Program-made: the position numbers and the translations under genes
Source: Vulcanisaeta moutnovskia 768-28
GTDB lineage: Archaea; Thermoproteota; Thermoprotei; Thermoproteales; Thermocladiaceae
Direction of reading: 5' to 3'
DNA: 64,000 bases
Assembly: GCF_000190315.1 (NCBI RefSeq)
Contig: NC_015151.1
Span: forward strand, 558,001 to 622,000
Notes under the pieces: model-generated
Database searches by the model: none
The model's input: the letters and a program-made list of their open reading frames with translations, nothing else
Told to the model about the DNA's origin: nothing
Shown: positions 34,026-43,389 of the stretch, piece after piece
Layout of the letters: each line of letters opens with the position of its first letter
How positions within the stretch are numbered: the first letter of the stretch is position 1

Positions 34026-35615
34026 ATGCAGGTAAGCACTATTTACATACCTGATACATCAGTGTTTTTGGATGGTAGTTTAAAGGAGGCAATATTAAGG
34101 GGCAATATTAGGGGTAGGTTACTAATACATACCGAAGTCATTAGAAGGTTTGAGAATGAAGCTAGAGCTGGAGGTGCATTGGGATGGTTAGGTATTAGGG
34201 AATTGAATTATATAATGGATTCAATAAATAAACTTGGCCTTGAGGATGTAAAGGTAGAGTATGTATCAATATTTCCTAAGTCGATTTCAAGGCCGGATCA
34301 GCATTCTGTTGATGAAATCGTTAGAGAATTAGCTAGAGAATTAGGTGCAATTTTAGTAACTAGTGATGAGATGAACTTTGAGATCTCGCGAGCAATGGGC
34401 ATTGAGACGTTGTTCATAGGTCAGCATAAGGATAGATTAGAGATAGAGAGGTTCTTCGATAATGATACTATGTCTGTGCATCTAAAGGAGGGTTCAATAC
34501 CCTATGCCAAGAAGGGTAGGCCGGGAAATTGGCAATTAGTGCCTCTTGGTAATGAACCACTCGGTAGGGAGTACCTTGAGAGAGTAGTTAGGGAGTTGAT
34601 ATCAGCATCGTTAATGGCCGATAGTAATACTAGAGTTGAGATTAGGAGGGAGAATTCATTAATAATACAACATGGTGAGTATAGGATTGTCATTGCGCTA
34701 CCCCCTGTATCTGACGGCATTGAGATAACTGCCGTAAAACCATTAATTAAGAGAAAACTTGAGGAATACGCACTTCATCCAAGGGTTCTTGACAGGTTGA
34801 GCAAACAAGCCGAGGGAATATTAATAGCCGGTCCACCTGGCGCAGGTAAGACAACCTTCGCTCAAGCATTAGCTGAGTATTACATGAGCCTTGGTAAGGT
34901 AGTTAAGACAGTTGAATCCCCAAGAGACATGATACTGCCTAATGAGATAACGCAAATATCAAAAACCTATGCCTCATCTGAGGAAGTTCATGATTTATTA
35001 TTACTATCTAGGCCTGATTTCACAATATTTGATGAAATGAGGGATACGGCTGACTTTCAATTATACATAGACCTTAGACTCGCCGGTGTCGGTATGGTTG
35101 GTGTTGTACATGCAACAAGTCCCATTGATGCCATACAGAGGTTCATAGGTAGGACAGAGCTTGGCATGCTTCCATCGATAATAGACACGGTATTGTTTAT
35201 GAAGGACGGTGAGGTTCAGAAGGTCTATAGCCTTGAACTCACCGTTAAGGTTCCTGAGGGTATGAGCGAGGAAGATTTAGCAAGACCTGTGGTTATTGTT
35301 AAGGACTTCATAAATGATGTTGTCGAGTATGAGATCTATGTATTTGGTGAGGAGATTTTTGTAACACCAATTACTAAGTCACGTAGAGTAGGCCAGGCAG
35401 TTGGTGATAAGAGATTGATTAGTAGAATTGTTAGGGTTTTGAGGAAGTACGTACCTCCTGAGGAAATATCAATAATTAAGGGCGATGATGGTTCAGTGAT
35501 TATCCAAGTCCCCGATGCATACATAGGCGCTGTTATTTCTAAGGGTCTACCTAAGCTTGAGAATATTAGGAGAAAGTTCAATGTTCAACTTAAGGTAAGA
35601 CCAAAAGAACAGTAA
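34026..35615 (+). CDS. pina: PINA-type ATPase: PIN domain + PilT/VirB11-like ATPase + KH-like C-terminus
   Basis: 529 residues from the ATG at 34026; upstream in-frame codons back to 33930 overlap mvk and precede the conserved start. A PIN domain opens the protein (YIPDTSVFLDGSL; later acidic LVTSDEMNFEIS). It is followed by a RecA-like ATPase with Walker A GPPGAGKTTF, an Asp box DFTIFDEMRDTADF and VGVVHATSPIDAIQRFI as in type II/IV secretion ATPases. The C-terminal domain resembles KH. The Sulfolobus islandicus homologue PINA forms a hexamer that drives Holliday junction migration with Hjc, so a recombination/repair role is expected. Confidence 0.85.
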   Translation: MQVSTIYIPDTSVFLDGSLKEAILRGNIRGRLLIHTEVIRRFENEARAGGALGWLGIRELNYIMDSINKLGLEDVKVEYVSIFPKSISRPDQHSVDEIVRELARELGAILVTSDEMNFEISRAMGIETLFIGQHKDRLEIERFFDNDTMSVHLKEGSIPYAKKGRPGNWQLVPLGNEPLGREYLERVVRELISASLMADSNTRVEIRRENSLIIQHGEYRIVIALPPVSDGIEITAVKPLIKRKLEEYALHPRVLDRLSKQAEGILIAGPPGAGKTTFAQALAEYYMSLGKVVKTVESPRDMILPNEITQISKTYASSEEVHDLLLLSRPDFTIFDEMRDTADFQLYIDLRLAGVGMVGVVHATSPIDAIQRFIGRTELGMLPSIIDTVLFMKDGEVQKVYSLELTVKVPEGMSEEDLARPVVIVKDFINDVVEYEIYVFGEEIFVTPITKSRRVGQAVGDKRLISRIVRVLRKYVPPEEISIIKGDDGSVIIQVPDAYIGAVISKGLPKLENIRRKFNVQLKVRPKEQ

Positions 35616-35625
35616 TGAAACGCAA

Positions 35626-35634
35626 CATATATAA
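35626..35634 (+). promoter_or_regulatory. TATA box of the KaiC-like gene
   Basis: catatataag element centred near 35630. The usual spacing puts transcription at about 35657, five bases before the ATG at 35662, and so rules out the upstream TTG at 35650 as the start. Confidence 0.6.
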
Positions 35635-35661
35635 GCACTTTTATAACTATTGACAGGTAAT

Positions 35662-36717
35662 ATGAATTCAATAAGGAAGTCAGTGACCACTGAATCGGAT
35701 GCTTATTCGAATTATAATAATTATAATTACTATGGAAATTATCAAACAGGTAATTACTATAATGATACAATGACCTATTACCAATATCCATACAATACGC
35801 AGACAATGCAGTATCCACAGGATCAATATCCATATTACTACTATTATTATGAGGATAAGGCATTAACAGGTATTAATTATTTAGATGCGTATATACTTGG
35901 TGGCGGGCTTAAAAGGGGCGAGGTTTATCTAATCGCTGGTGAGGCAGGTACAGGAAAAACAATATTCAGCCTGACATTCCTGAGGACGGGTGCTGATCTT
36001 GGTGAAGTTGGCATGTACGTAACGGTAGATGAACCATCAGAGGATGTTAAGAAGGGTGTTCGTGATGCCCTTGGTTGGGACCTTGACTCTTATGAAAGAG
36101 GAGGCAAGTTAATAGTGGCGGACTTCAGGACCTATTTTAGAATTTATGCACGTGATGAGAAGATAACCCTTGATCCGAGGGATTTGGCTAAGATGATTAT
36201 CGAGCAGGTTAAGAAGTATGATGTTAAGAGACTCGTTATCGATCCAATAGCACCATTGATAATAATGAGCCATCAAGATGTCATTTGGATAAGGGAGTAC
36301 CTTAGGGAACTCGTTTTCCAGCTTAAGAGGATGAAGGACGTGACCACAATAATGACGTCAGAGATACCTACTGGTGAGGAAAATAAGCTTAGTAGATTTG
36401 GCGTCGAGGAGTACTTAGCGAGTGGTGTAATAATGCTGTCTCTCAGAGAGATATCGATGGCTAACAGTGACTTTGGGTGTCTAGCGAGGATTATGTTCAT
36501 TAGGAAGATGAGATGGATGCCCATTAGGCCAATAAAGTTAATATATGAAATAGGGCCTGGTGGTATTTACGTAATAGGCCCCTTAAATGATGAAAATACA
36601 CTTAATTATTACAAGGGTTATTACTGCGGACAGCAATATTCACAGGGCTATTATTACTATCCACAGCAGCAATATTATACGTCCCAGTACTACGAGACGC
36701 AACAATACCCGCAATAA
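35662..36717 (+). CDS. KaiC/RecA-like ATPase flanked by Tyr/Asn/Gln-rich prion-like tails
   Basis: 351 residues. A central KaiC-type domain (about 66-315) carries Walker A GEAGTGKT (93-100), the acidic VDEPSED stretch (122-128) where KaiC has catalytic Glu, and Walker B RLVIDPIAPL (190-199). Residues about 14-63 contain some 20 tyrosines with Asn and Gln and a run of six Tyr. Residues about 315-351 are again Tyr/Gln rich. KaiC-like proteins in archaea act in signalling, motility or DNA transactions. Flanking disordered Tyr-rich tails suggest self-assembly or condensates, which is inference. It sits between PINA and SRP54, same strand. Confidence 0.8.
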   Translation: MNSIRKSVTTESDAYSNYNNYNYYGNYQTGNYYNDTMTYYQYPYNTQTMQYPQDQYPYYYYYYEDKALTGINYLDAYILGGGLKRGEVYLIAGEAGTGKTIFSLTFLRTGADLGEVGMYVTVDEPSEDVKKGVRDALGWDLDSYERGGKLIVADFRTYFRIYARDEKITLDPRDLAKMIIEQVKKYDVKRLVIDPIAPLIIMSHQDVIWIREYLRELVFQLKRMKDVTTIMTSEIPTGEENKLSRFGVEEYLASGVIMLSLREISMANSDFGCLARIMFIRKMRWMPIRPIKLIYEIGPGGIYVIGPLNDENTLNYYKGYYCGQQYSQGYYYYPQQQYYTSQYYETQQYPQ

Positions 36718-36752
36718 ATTATTTATAGGGATTAAGAAAGGACTGAACTGCA

Positions 36753-38093
36753 GTGGCGCCAAATCCATTGGTTGAGGCATTCACGAACCTGGTTAATAGG
36801 ATTAGGGGATTGAACTACATAGATGAAGCAACACTGAAGGAGATATTAAGGGAGATACAGAGGATATTATTGAGGGCTGACGTTAGTGCTGATGTCGTTT
36901 CCTCAATAACGAAAACCATTGAGGAAAGATTTAGACAAGAGAAGCCTCCACAAGGTATTACATCCAAGGAATTCTTACTATACCTTCTTTACCAAGAATT
37001 GGTTAAGGCCTTGGGTGGTGAGGAAGTACCGAGTGTTAACATTAGTAAGAGACCATATAAGTTAATGCTAATTGGCATTGAGGGTAGTGGTAAAACCACA
37101 ACAGCGGCTAAACTCGCCAGGTTCTATATCAAGAGAAATCTGAAGGTTGGTCTCATTGAAACTGACACCTATAGACCTGGCGCGTACTACCAACTTAAGC
37201 AGTTAGCTGAGAAGGTTAATGCGTTGTTTTATGGAGAGGAGGATTCGAAGGATCCTATAGCCATACTTAGGCATGGTCTTGAGTACATGCAACGAAATAA
37301 GGTTGATTTAATAATAATTGATACTGCAGGTAGGCATAGGAATGAAGAGGAATTGCTGAAGGAGGCTAAGGCAATTTATGATGAGGCTAAGCCTGATGAG
37401 GTAATGCTCGTGATCGATGCAACAATTGGTAGGCAGGCTGCTGCTCAAACCGAAGCGTTCATGAAGTATGTGCCAATACATAGCGTATTTTTGACGAAGA
37501 TGGATAGTACAGCAAAGGCTGGCGGTGCATTAACATCAGTAATAAGAAGTGGCGCGAGGATTAAGTTCATCGGTATCGGTGAGGATATTGATGAGGTAGA
37601 GATTTTCGATGCTAATAAATTCGTTTCAAGACTACTAGGCATGGGCGATCTTGAGGCATTGATTGAGAAGGTAAGGGCTATTGAGGAGGAGGATAAAATA
37701 ATGGAGGAGATTGAGGAGGGTAAGATAAATCTACTAACCATTAAGAAGCAGATTGATTCCATAATGAAGCTAGGCCCTCTAAGTAAGATAATGGAGTTAC
37801 TACCAGCAAGTATGCTACCAATGCAGTATAGGACTGTTATGCTTGATGAGGAGAAGGTAAGCAATGCCCAGGAGATGCTTAGGAGATGGAGACACATACT
37901 TGATTCAATGACTAAGGAGGAATTATTAAACCCAGAAATAATTAATGCCTCTAGAATACGTAGAATAGCCAAGGGCGCTGGTGTAACTTCCAAGGACGTT
38001 AAGGAATTACTGAATTACTACCAATTAATGAGGAAGATGGTTAACCAAATAAAGAAGTCACGTAGAAGACTAGGCAGATTAACCAGTGAGTAA
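36753..38093 (+). CDS. srp54: Signal recognition particle 54 kDa protein
   Basis: A 446-residue protein of standard size. An N-domain four-helix bundle leads to the GTPase G domain (GIEGSGKTTTAAKLA, DTAGRHR, TKMDSTAKAGG) and then a methionine-rich M domain that binds 7S RNA and signal sequences (LLPASMLPMQY..., LRRWRHILDSMT). The start is GTG at 36753 with a TATA-like element (aattatttatag) about 30 bp upstream. It targets ribosome-nascent chains to the translocon together with FtsY. Confidence 0.95.
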   Translation: MAPNPLVEAFTNLVNRIRGLNYIDEATLKEILREIQRILLRADVSADVVSSITKTIEERFRQEKPPQGITSKEFLLYLLYQELVKALGGEEVPSVNISKRPYKLMLIGIEGSGKTTTAAKLARFYIKRNLKVGLIETDTYRPGAYYQLKQLAEKVNALFYGEEDSKDPIAILRHGLEYMQRNKVDLIIIDTAGRHRNEEELLKEAKAIYDEAKPDEVMLVIDATIGRQAAAQTEAFMKYVPIHSVFLTKMDSTAKAGGALTSVIRSGARIKFIGIGEDIDEVEIFDANKFVSRLLGMGDLEALIEKVRAIEEEDKIMEEIEEGKINLLTIKKQIDSIMKLGPLSKIMELLPASMLPMQYRTVMLDEEKVSNAQEMLRRWRHILDSMTKEELLNPEIINASRIRRIAKGAGVTSKDVKELLNYYQLMRKMVNQIKKSRRRLGRLTSE

Positions 38094-38094
38094 G

Positions 38095-39243
38095 TTATAA
38101 TTGAATTAATGGGATGTACAATTCCCTTTCAGTTAAGCCACCATGTTGTCCTCTGAAAGTTAATAACTCCTCATTATCAGGCCTATACAGGTAAATAAAG
38201 GCTGAACCGCTATTTGGTATGAAAATCACGTCACTAATCCTATCAGCAATATCACTTGAGACCTCACCAAATAAGCCCATACTCATTGCCTCATCCTTAC
38301 TGAGAAAATGCCCATTTATATTATACTTATTAAGTAACGTTATTAATTCATTAGTATTTGATCCATCATTTAGCCTTAAGTAAATAGCCCTTGCATCGCC
38401 ATAAGGTGGTGTATCTAACAACTTCATTAGGCCCTGTATATCATTAGCCTTAATATTGTTCTTAATTTCATCATGACCGTGATCTGCGGTTATTAAGACC
38501 GTGAAATTAACCATGTACTTCTTAGCCATTTTAATTACTGAATCAACCGTCTCCCTAATTACAGCACCACATTCCTCAGAGTTAGGGCCATACTTATGTG
38601 ATGCAGAATCTACGGTAGTTATATAGATATGCACGAAACTCGTTTCGTATTCATTAAGGAATTTAGATGCGTTTATTATTGCGTCGTATGGTGTCGCGTA
38701 CTCCACAATTTCAGCACCAGTATAGGTGATTCTTGATAAGCCACCAGATAAACCCTTAGGTACGTAAACCCTACTCCTTATACCCATATTACTCAATTCC
38801 TCAAATATTGTCGATTTCACTGGAAAGAACTTTTTCAAGTCATAACCCATTTTATGAAGACCGTCCCTCTCACCAATTATTGGACCCATAGATAACGTGT
38901 TAATTATAGCACCAAGCTCCTTAACATATAAGTTAGGGCCTAAGACACCGTGTTGCCCGGGGCTTAGACCAGTGAATAATGTTGTTAATACCGTGGATGT
39001 TGTTGTGGGAAATACCGTGGTTATTCTATATAGCCTACTCACAGGTAATGAATCACCCATGGTGTTTACTAAATCCTGGTAACTAAGCCCATCGATTAGT
39101 ATTAGGACTACGTGGTTGTTAAGATCAAGGTCAAGCCTTAACTTAGGGCCTCTAGGCACCGCGCCGAAGTGTGACAATAACGTATTTGCCAAGTTTTGAA
39201 TACTAAGACCTGCGTAATTAGGTACTGCAAACTCATCCATCAA
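38095..39243 (-). CDS. Type I phosphodiesterase/nucleotide pyrophosphatase-family protein
   Basis: A 382-residue alkaline-phosphatase-superfamily enzyme. Metal and nucleophile positions are visible: LIDGLSY (first Asp), FPTTTSTVLTTLFTG (Thr nucleophile region), TVDSASHKYGP, ITADHGHDE and GQHGGLTERE. There is no signal peptide, so it is cytoplasmic. It probably hydrolyses phosphodiester or phosphomonoester bonds in nucleotides or related metabolites; the substrate is unknown. Convergent with srp54, 1-bp gap. Confidence 0.85.
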   Translation of the reverse strand: MMDEFAVPNYAGLSIQNLANTLLSHFGAVPRGPKLRLDLDLNNHVVLILIDGLSYQDLVNTMGDSLPVSRLYRITTVFPTTTSTVLTTLFTGLSPGQHGVLGPNLYVKELGAIINTLSMGPIIGERDGLHKMGYDLKKFFPVKSTIFEELSNMGIRSRVYVPKGLSGGLSRITYTGAEIVEYATPYDAIINASKFLNEYETSFVHIYITTVDSASHKYGPNSEECGAVIRETVDSVIKMAKKYMVNFTVLITADHGHDEIKNNIKANDIQGLMKLLDTPPYGDARAIYLRLNDGSNTNELITLLNKYNINGHFLSKDEAMSMGLFGEVSSDIADRISDVIFIPNSGSAFIYLYRPDNEELLTFRGQHGGLTERELYIPLIQL

Positions 39244-39290
39244 TCCTAATAATATAATTTATTTTTTAACAATTCCCATGAGATAATAGC

Positions 39291-40220
39291 TCAAATACTA
39301 ACCTTGATCCTATACCTAGTCCTGCCCCTAACCACTGTTAATTCAAACGCCCTATTACCCTCAATGAATTTCCTGGCTAAATGTACCTTTAGCTGAATAA
39401 TGCTTGATAATTCCTCGTCGTCTATTGCCGTAATTACATCACCCTGCCTAATACCAGCATCATCAGCTGGTGAGCCAGGTAAAACACCAACCACAAGCAC
39501 GCCCTTTTCCGTGGGTATCCTGAAGTACTTCGCCATGGGCTTACTCAAATCAATACCATATATACCTAACCTAGGTCTAACAACCCTACCAAACCTTAGT
39601 ATTTCATCGATAGTTAACTTAACCAGGTTTATAGGTACGGCAAATCCTATTCCCTGGGCACCGGCTATTATTGCGGTGTTCATACCGACAACCTCACCAT
39701 CAAGATCAAGTAAAGGACCTCCAGAGTTTCCTGGATTAATTGCGGCATCCGTCTGTATTAAACCCTCAAGTACACCCACAGGAGTTCTTATGCTTCTACT
39801 AATTGCTGAGATTACGCCTAAGGTTACCGTGGGTTCTCCAAGCAAGCCAAGCGGATAGCCAATGGCAATCACCATTTGCCCTACCTTAAGCTTATCAGAA
39901 TCACCAAGTTTAACGGACTTAATTGATTTAGCACCCTCAACCCTTATTAATGCTGCATCAAACTCGGGATCTCTACCTAATAATTCGCCCTCGTATTCAT
40001 CACCCTCTGGTGTAACTATGATTAATTCCGCAGCGTCCTGCACGACATGATTTGCCGTGACCACATGCTTGTCATCAATGAAGAAGCCCGTACCAAGCCC
40101 CCTAACTGGTGCTGCGTTTAACCATTCATCAACCATTAACCTTGTCGTTATTATACTGACAACTGACGATTTCATCTCATTAACGATATCTATAATCCTC
40201 GATTCTATATCCTTACTCAC
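39291..40220 (-). CDS. HtrA/DegP-like trypsin-fold serine protease with one PDZ domain
   Basis: 309 residues. The catalytic triad is intact: His58 in VTANHVV, Asp88 in EFDAALI, Ser166 in INPGNSGGPLLD. A single PDZ domain follows (about 215-305, with GVLPGSPADDAGIRQGDVI). There is no signal peptide or transmembrane helix at the N-terminus, so unlike bacterial DegP it appears to be a cytosolic quality-control protease. Monocistronic, divergent from the NMD3-like gene. Confidence 0.88.
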   Translation of the reverse strand: MSKDIESRIIDIVNEMKSSVVSIITTRLMVDEWLNAAPVRGLGTGFFIDDKHVVTANHVVQDAAELIIVTPEGDEYEGELLGRDPEFDAALIRVEGAKSIKSVKLGDSDKLKVGQMVIAIGYPLGLLGEPTVTLGVISAISRSIRTPVGVLEGLIQTDAAINPGNSGGPLLDLDGEVVGMNTAIIAGAQGIGFAVPINLVKLTIDEILRFGRVVRPRLGIYGIDLSKPMAKYFRIPTEKGVLVVGVLPGSPADDAGIRQGDVITAIDDEELSSIIQLKVHLARKFIEGNRAFELTVVRGRTRYRIKVSI

Positions 40221-40306
40221 AAGTACTTTGCGCCCTTAATATATTAAGTATTATGGTAATGAAAAATATGATTTATTTATCCCCTCTTTGAGGATGCTAT
40301 GGGAAA

Positions 40307-41242
40307 ATGCGTAAAATATGTGCATTATGCGGTAGGGAGACTGACATATTAATTGAGGGATTATGCCCAGACTGCTATAGAAGGACTCATCCATTGGCAA
40401 GTGTAAAGAGGGAGATTGTTGGTATCGTGAGATGCCCAAGTTGTGGTGCAATCCTTTATAAGGGAAGGTGGGTGAAGGATCCGAAGATTATTGAGAAACT
40501 GATACTAGAGTCCATAGAGTATCAAGGTAAGGTCACAAGCGTTTCTATTGAAAGCCTTGGATTAAGGCATGGATTAAACAATGCCACGGTTAAGATTAGG
40601 GGCTCTGTTCATGAACTTATTAATGACTATGATGAGTATGTACAGGTTAAGATTAGGTATAGTGAGGAATTATGCCCAAGGTGTAGAGATATGATTAATG
40701 AGAAGGAGAAGGCCATTATTCAGGTCAGGAGTGTAATCCCCATGGATGGACAATTAAAGAGGATAATTATTGATATTGTGAGGAAAGAAACTATTAAGGA
40801 TGAAAGAAGTGGCTTCTTAAAGATTGAGGATGCGTGGGAAGGACTTGATATTAAGCTCTCAGATCAGGGTCTTGCAAGATCCATAGCCTACAAAATACAT
40901 AAAACAATACCAAGCAGGGTAATTGAGAGCCAAAGTGTGGTTAGAGGTCGTGGAGATAAGGTAATCACGAAATTAAGCATTAGTGTGGTCTTGGTTCCTT
41001 TAAACCGTGGTTCAATAATCATGTACTCAAATAAGCCTTACTATGTTCTCGCCTACTCACAGAATACTATTAAGTTAATGGAATTAGCTAGTAAAGAGAT
41101 CGTGAATATTAAATTAAATGATATTATTAAGAGCGAGATCTCGATACCGAACTATGAAACCAAGTGCATTGAGAACAAAAACTCAAAGAATTTAGAGATC
41201 ACTATTGATAATGATAAGTACGTACTTAGTGGCATGTGTTAA
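40307..41242 (+). CDS. NMD3-like ribosome-associated zinc protein
   Basis: A 311-residue protein with two N-terminal zinc pairs: CALC...CPDC (residues about 5-24) and CPSC with a second CPRC later. An NMD3-type body follows (YKGRWV, VQVKIRYSEELCPRC). Eukaryotic NMD3 is the 60S export adaptor; archaeal versions lack the export tail and are presumed to act in large-subunit maturation. It is followed 44 bp later by aIF1A, forming a translation-related pair. Confidence 0.82.
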   Translation: MRKICALCGRETDILIEGLCPDCYRRTHPLASVKREIVGIVRCPSCGAILYKGRWVKDPKIIEKLILESIEYQGKVTSVSIESLGLRHGLNNATVKIRGSVHELINDYDEYVQVKIRYSEELCPRCRDMINEKEKAIIQVRSVIPMDGQLKRIIIDIVRKETIKDERSGFLKIEDAWEGLDIKLSDQGLARSIAYKIHKTIPSRVIESQSVVRGRGDKVITKLSISVVLVPLNRGSIIMYSNKPYYVLAYSQNTIKLMELASKEIVNIKLNDIIKSEISIPNYETKCIENKNSKNLEITIDNDKYVLSGMC

Positions 41243-41286
41243 TTACAAAGGTTGGGTTTATAAAGACATGAAATTAATTATCGTAA

Positions 41287-41604
41287 ATGCCCAAAGAGAA
41301 TCAACAAGGAAGTAAGGTTCGCCTACCGGAGGAGGGTGAAATGCTTGCTAAGGTAATAGAACTTGTCGGTGATGATAGGGCAAAGGCCGTTTGCCAAGAT
41401 GGTAAGATTAGACTCGTGAGAATACCAGGTAAGTATAGAAAGAAGATGTGGCTTCGAATTGGTGATTACATCCTGGTTGCACCATGGGACTTTGAACCGA
41501 ATAGGGCCGACTTAATCTATAAGTATGAAAAGGGTGAGGTCAATGAGTTAAGACAAAGTGGTTATGCCGATATTTTAAACCAATTAGACGAACTAGCGGG
41601 TTAA
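41287..41604 (+). CDS. eif1a: Translation initiation factor aIF1A
   Basis: A 105-residue OB-fold protein with typical LPEEGEMLAKVIELVGDDRAKAVCQDGKIRLVRIPGKYRKKMWLRIGDYILVAPWDFEP-like order of conserved blocks. It binds the small-subunit A site during start-codon selection. A TATA box (ggtttataaag) lies about 25 bp upstream. It converges on etfB with a 1-bp gap. Confidence 0.95.
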   Translation: MPKENQQGSKVRLPEEGEMLAKVIELVGDDRAKAVCQDGKIRLVRIPGKYRKKMWLRIGDYILVAPWDFEPNRADLIYKYEKGEVNELRQSGYADILNQLDELAG

Positions 41605-41605
41605 T

Positions 41606-42403
41606 TTATTTTAAACCAAGCCTCTTAATGAGCTCCTTAGCTATATCCTCGGGACTCCCTTCAATGAATTGGCGTAAACGTTCACGAGGCCTTAACTCCC
41701 TTAGCTCCGTCACGGCAGTTAATGAACCCTTAAAGCCAACCTCATCCTCAGTAAGGCTTAGGTCCTTAATACCCCATACTGTTGTCTTGAACTGGCTCTG
41801 GGCCCACTGCAACCTCTCAAAATCTGGAAATCTAGGTGTATTTACACCGAGTTCTACTGATATTACGGTAGGCATCTTAACCTTAACAATCTCGTATCCT
41901 CCCTTAATAGTCCTCTTGACAATTATTGAATCTTCGGTTACATCAATGACCTGAGAAACATATGTAACTGCTGGAATACCCAACCACTCAGCTATGCCAG
42001 GAGGTACTTGCCCCGTTGAACCATCCTCACTCTCCTCACCAGTAATAATAACCGAATAATCACCTATCTTTTTAATAGCGGCCGCAAGGACTCTAGAGGT
42101 TACAAAGGCATCGGAGCCACCCAATGCTTTATCACTTATTAATACCGCGTCATCGGCGCCCATGGCTATGCCCATCTTAAGGAATTGATCCCAGAATTGC
42201 GGACCCATGGACAGTATGATCACCCTACCTCCGAACTTCTCCTTTAATTGTAGGGCTAGCTCCAGGGCATTCTTATCCGCTGGATTTATCTCATTAGTCG
42301 CCTTTGATCTGTCGACAGTCTTAGTGACTGGATCAAACCTTATCTCCTCGGGCTTTGGCGTTACCTTCATTGTAACTATTATGTTCCTGAGAGAGACCAT
42401 CAC
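41606..42403 (-). CDS. etfB: Electron transfer flavoprotein beta subunit
   Basis: A 265-residue EtfB/FixA protein with the opening VTMKVTPKPEEIRFD...INPADKNALELALQL and GADDAVLISD; STGQVPPGIAEWL is in the conserved AMP/NADH-site helix. It binds AMP or, in bifurcating ETFs, a second FAD; sequence alone does not decide which. It is the last gene of the kor-hdr-etf block, and its ATG overlaps the etfA stop by 4 bp (ATGA). Its electron partner is therefore expected to be the neighbouring Hdr/Kor proteins, not an acyl-CoA dehydrogenase, none of which is present. Confidence 0.9.
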   Translation of the reverse strand: MMVSLRNIIVTMKVTPKPEEIRFDPVTKTVDRSKATNEINPADKNALELALQLKEKFGGRVIILSMGPQFWDQFLKMGIAMGADDAVLISDKALGGSDAFVTSRVLAAAIKKIGDYSVIITGEESEDGSTGQVPPGIAEWLGIPAVTYVSQVIDVTEDSIIVKRTIKGGYEIVKVKMPTVISVELGVNTPRFPDFERLQWAQSQFKTTVWGIKDLSLTEDEVGFKGSLTAVTELRELRPRERLRQFIEGSPEDIAKELIKRLGLK

Positions 42404-43389
42404 TTACCACCCCTCAACTCCTTTATCAATGCCTTAAGCAAATCGAATAAGTCAGCCACAATACAGTAATCACAGTTCTCAAATATTGGTGCCTCCCTAT
42501 CGGTATTAACCGCAACTATTGTGCCGCAATCCCTGATACCATAGATAAAGTGTGGGGCACCGCTGGCGCCAAATACGAATACTGTCTTAGCTCTTAACGA
42601 AATACCTGTAGTGCCTATTTGATAATCCCTAGGTATTATACCCATGTCTGCAAGTGGTCTCGTTACACCAACAGCAGCACCAATTAGGTTTGCGAATTCC
42701 CTAATTAACTCTAGATCACCACCAGTTCCAAGCCCAGCCACAACAACCTTCTCGGCCCTTGATAAGTCTGGCATTGGTGAGGTCTTCTTCTCTACAAGCT
42801 CTATTCTGTGACCCTTCAATACATCCTCAGGAACCGCTTCCTCGATTACGGTAGCCTCCTTATCACTTAACCTGGCTTCATAGGTTCCTGGACTTACAGT
42901 GGCCATTTCAGGCTTACCACCTGTACAAACCACAGTAGCGACTATATTACCGCCAAAACCAGGTACTGCAGTGACCAACTTCCTATCCTTTTCATCAATA
43001 TCAACCATAATTACATGAGCACTCAAACAAGCTCTAAACCTAACGGCCAGTCTACCCGCGAGATCCCTCGAATTCCTAGTAGCTGGTAATAATAAGTATC
43101 TAGGCCTGTACTTATTAACTAAGTAAGTCATGACCTCAGTATAGGCATCACTATTGTAATGCCTTAAGTCAGGGTGATCAACAATGATGAGCTTATCGGC
43201 ACCATACCTAGAGGATTCCTTGGCCATGTCCCTTAATTCATGGCCTAATAATACGCCGAGAACATCCTCATTAAATCTTCTACCCAGTTCACCTGCTCTC
43301 GTCAAAACCTCAAGTGAAGCCCTCTCCAGCTCACCGTTGTCCTGCTCAATAAATACGAATATTCCTCTCCACTCGCTCATGTTAATCAC
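42400..43389 (-). CDS. etfA: Electron transfer flavoprotein alpha subunit
   Basis: A 329-residue EtfA/FixB protein. The C-terminal FAD domain is clear: QIGTTGISLRAKTVFVFGASGAPHF, then IRDCGTIVAVNTDREAPIFENCDYCIVADLF. The N-terminal domain supplies the interface with EtfB. It overlaps the HdrCB gene by 8 bp and etfB by 4 bp. In this block ETF probably passes electrons between Hdr-type Fe-S/flavin centres and a quinone or NADH; direction is not determined by sequence. Confidence 0.92.
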   Translation of the reverse strand: MINMSEWRGIFVFIEQDNGELERASLEVLTRAGELGRRFNEDVLGVLLGHELRDMAKESSRYGADKLIIVDHPDLRHYNSDAYTEVMTYLVNKYRPRYLLLPATRNSRDLAGRLAVRFRACLSAHVIMVDIDEKDRKLVTAVPGFGGNIVATVVCTGGKPEMATVSPGTYEARLSDKEATVIEEAVPEDVLKGHRIELVEKKTSPMPDLSRAEKVVVAGLGTGGDLELIREFANLIGAAVGVTRPLADMGIIPRDYQIGTTGISLRAKTVFVFGASGAPHFIYGIRDCGTIVAVNTDREAPIFENCDYCIVADLFDLLKALIKELRGGK

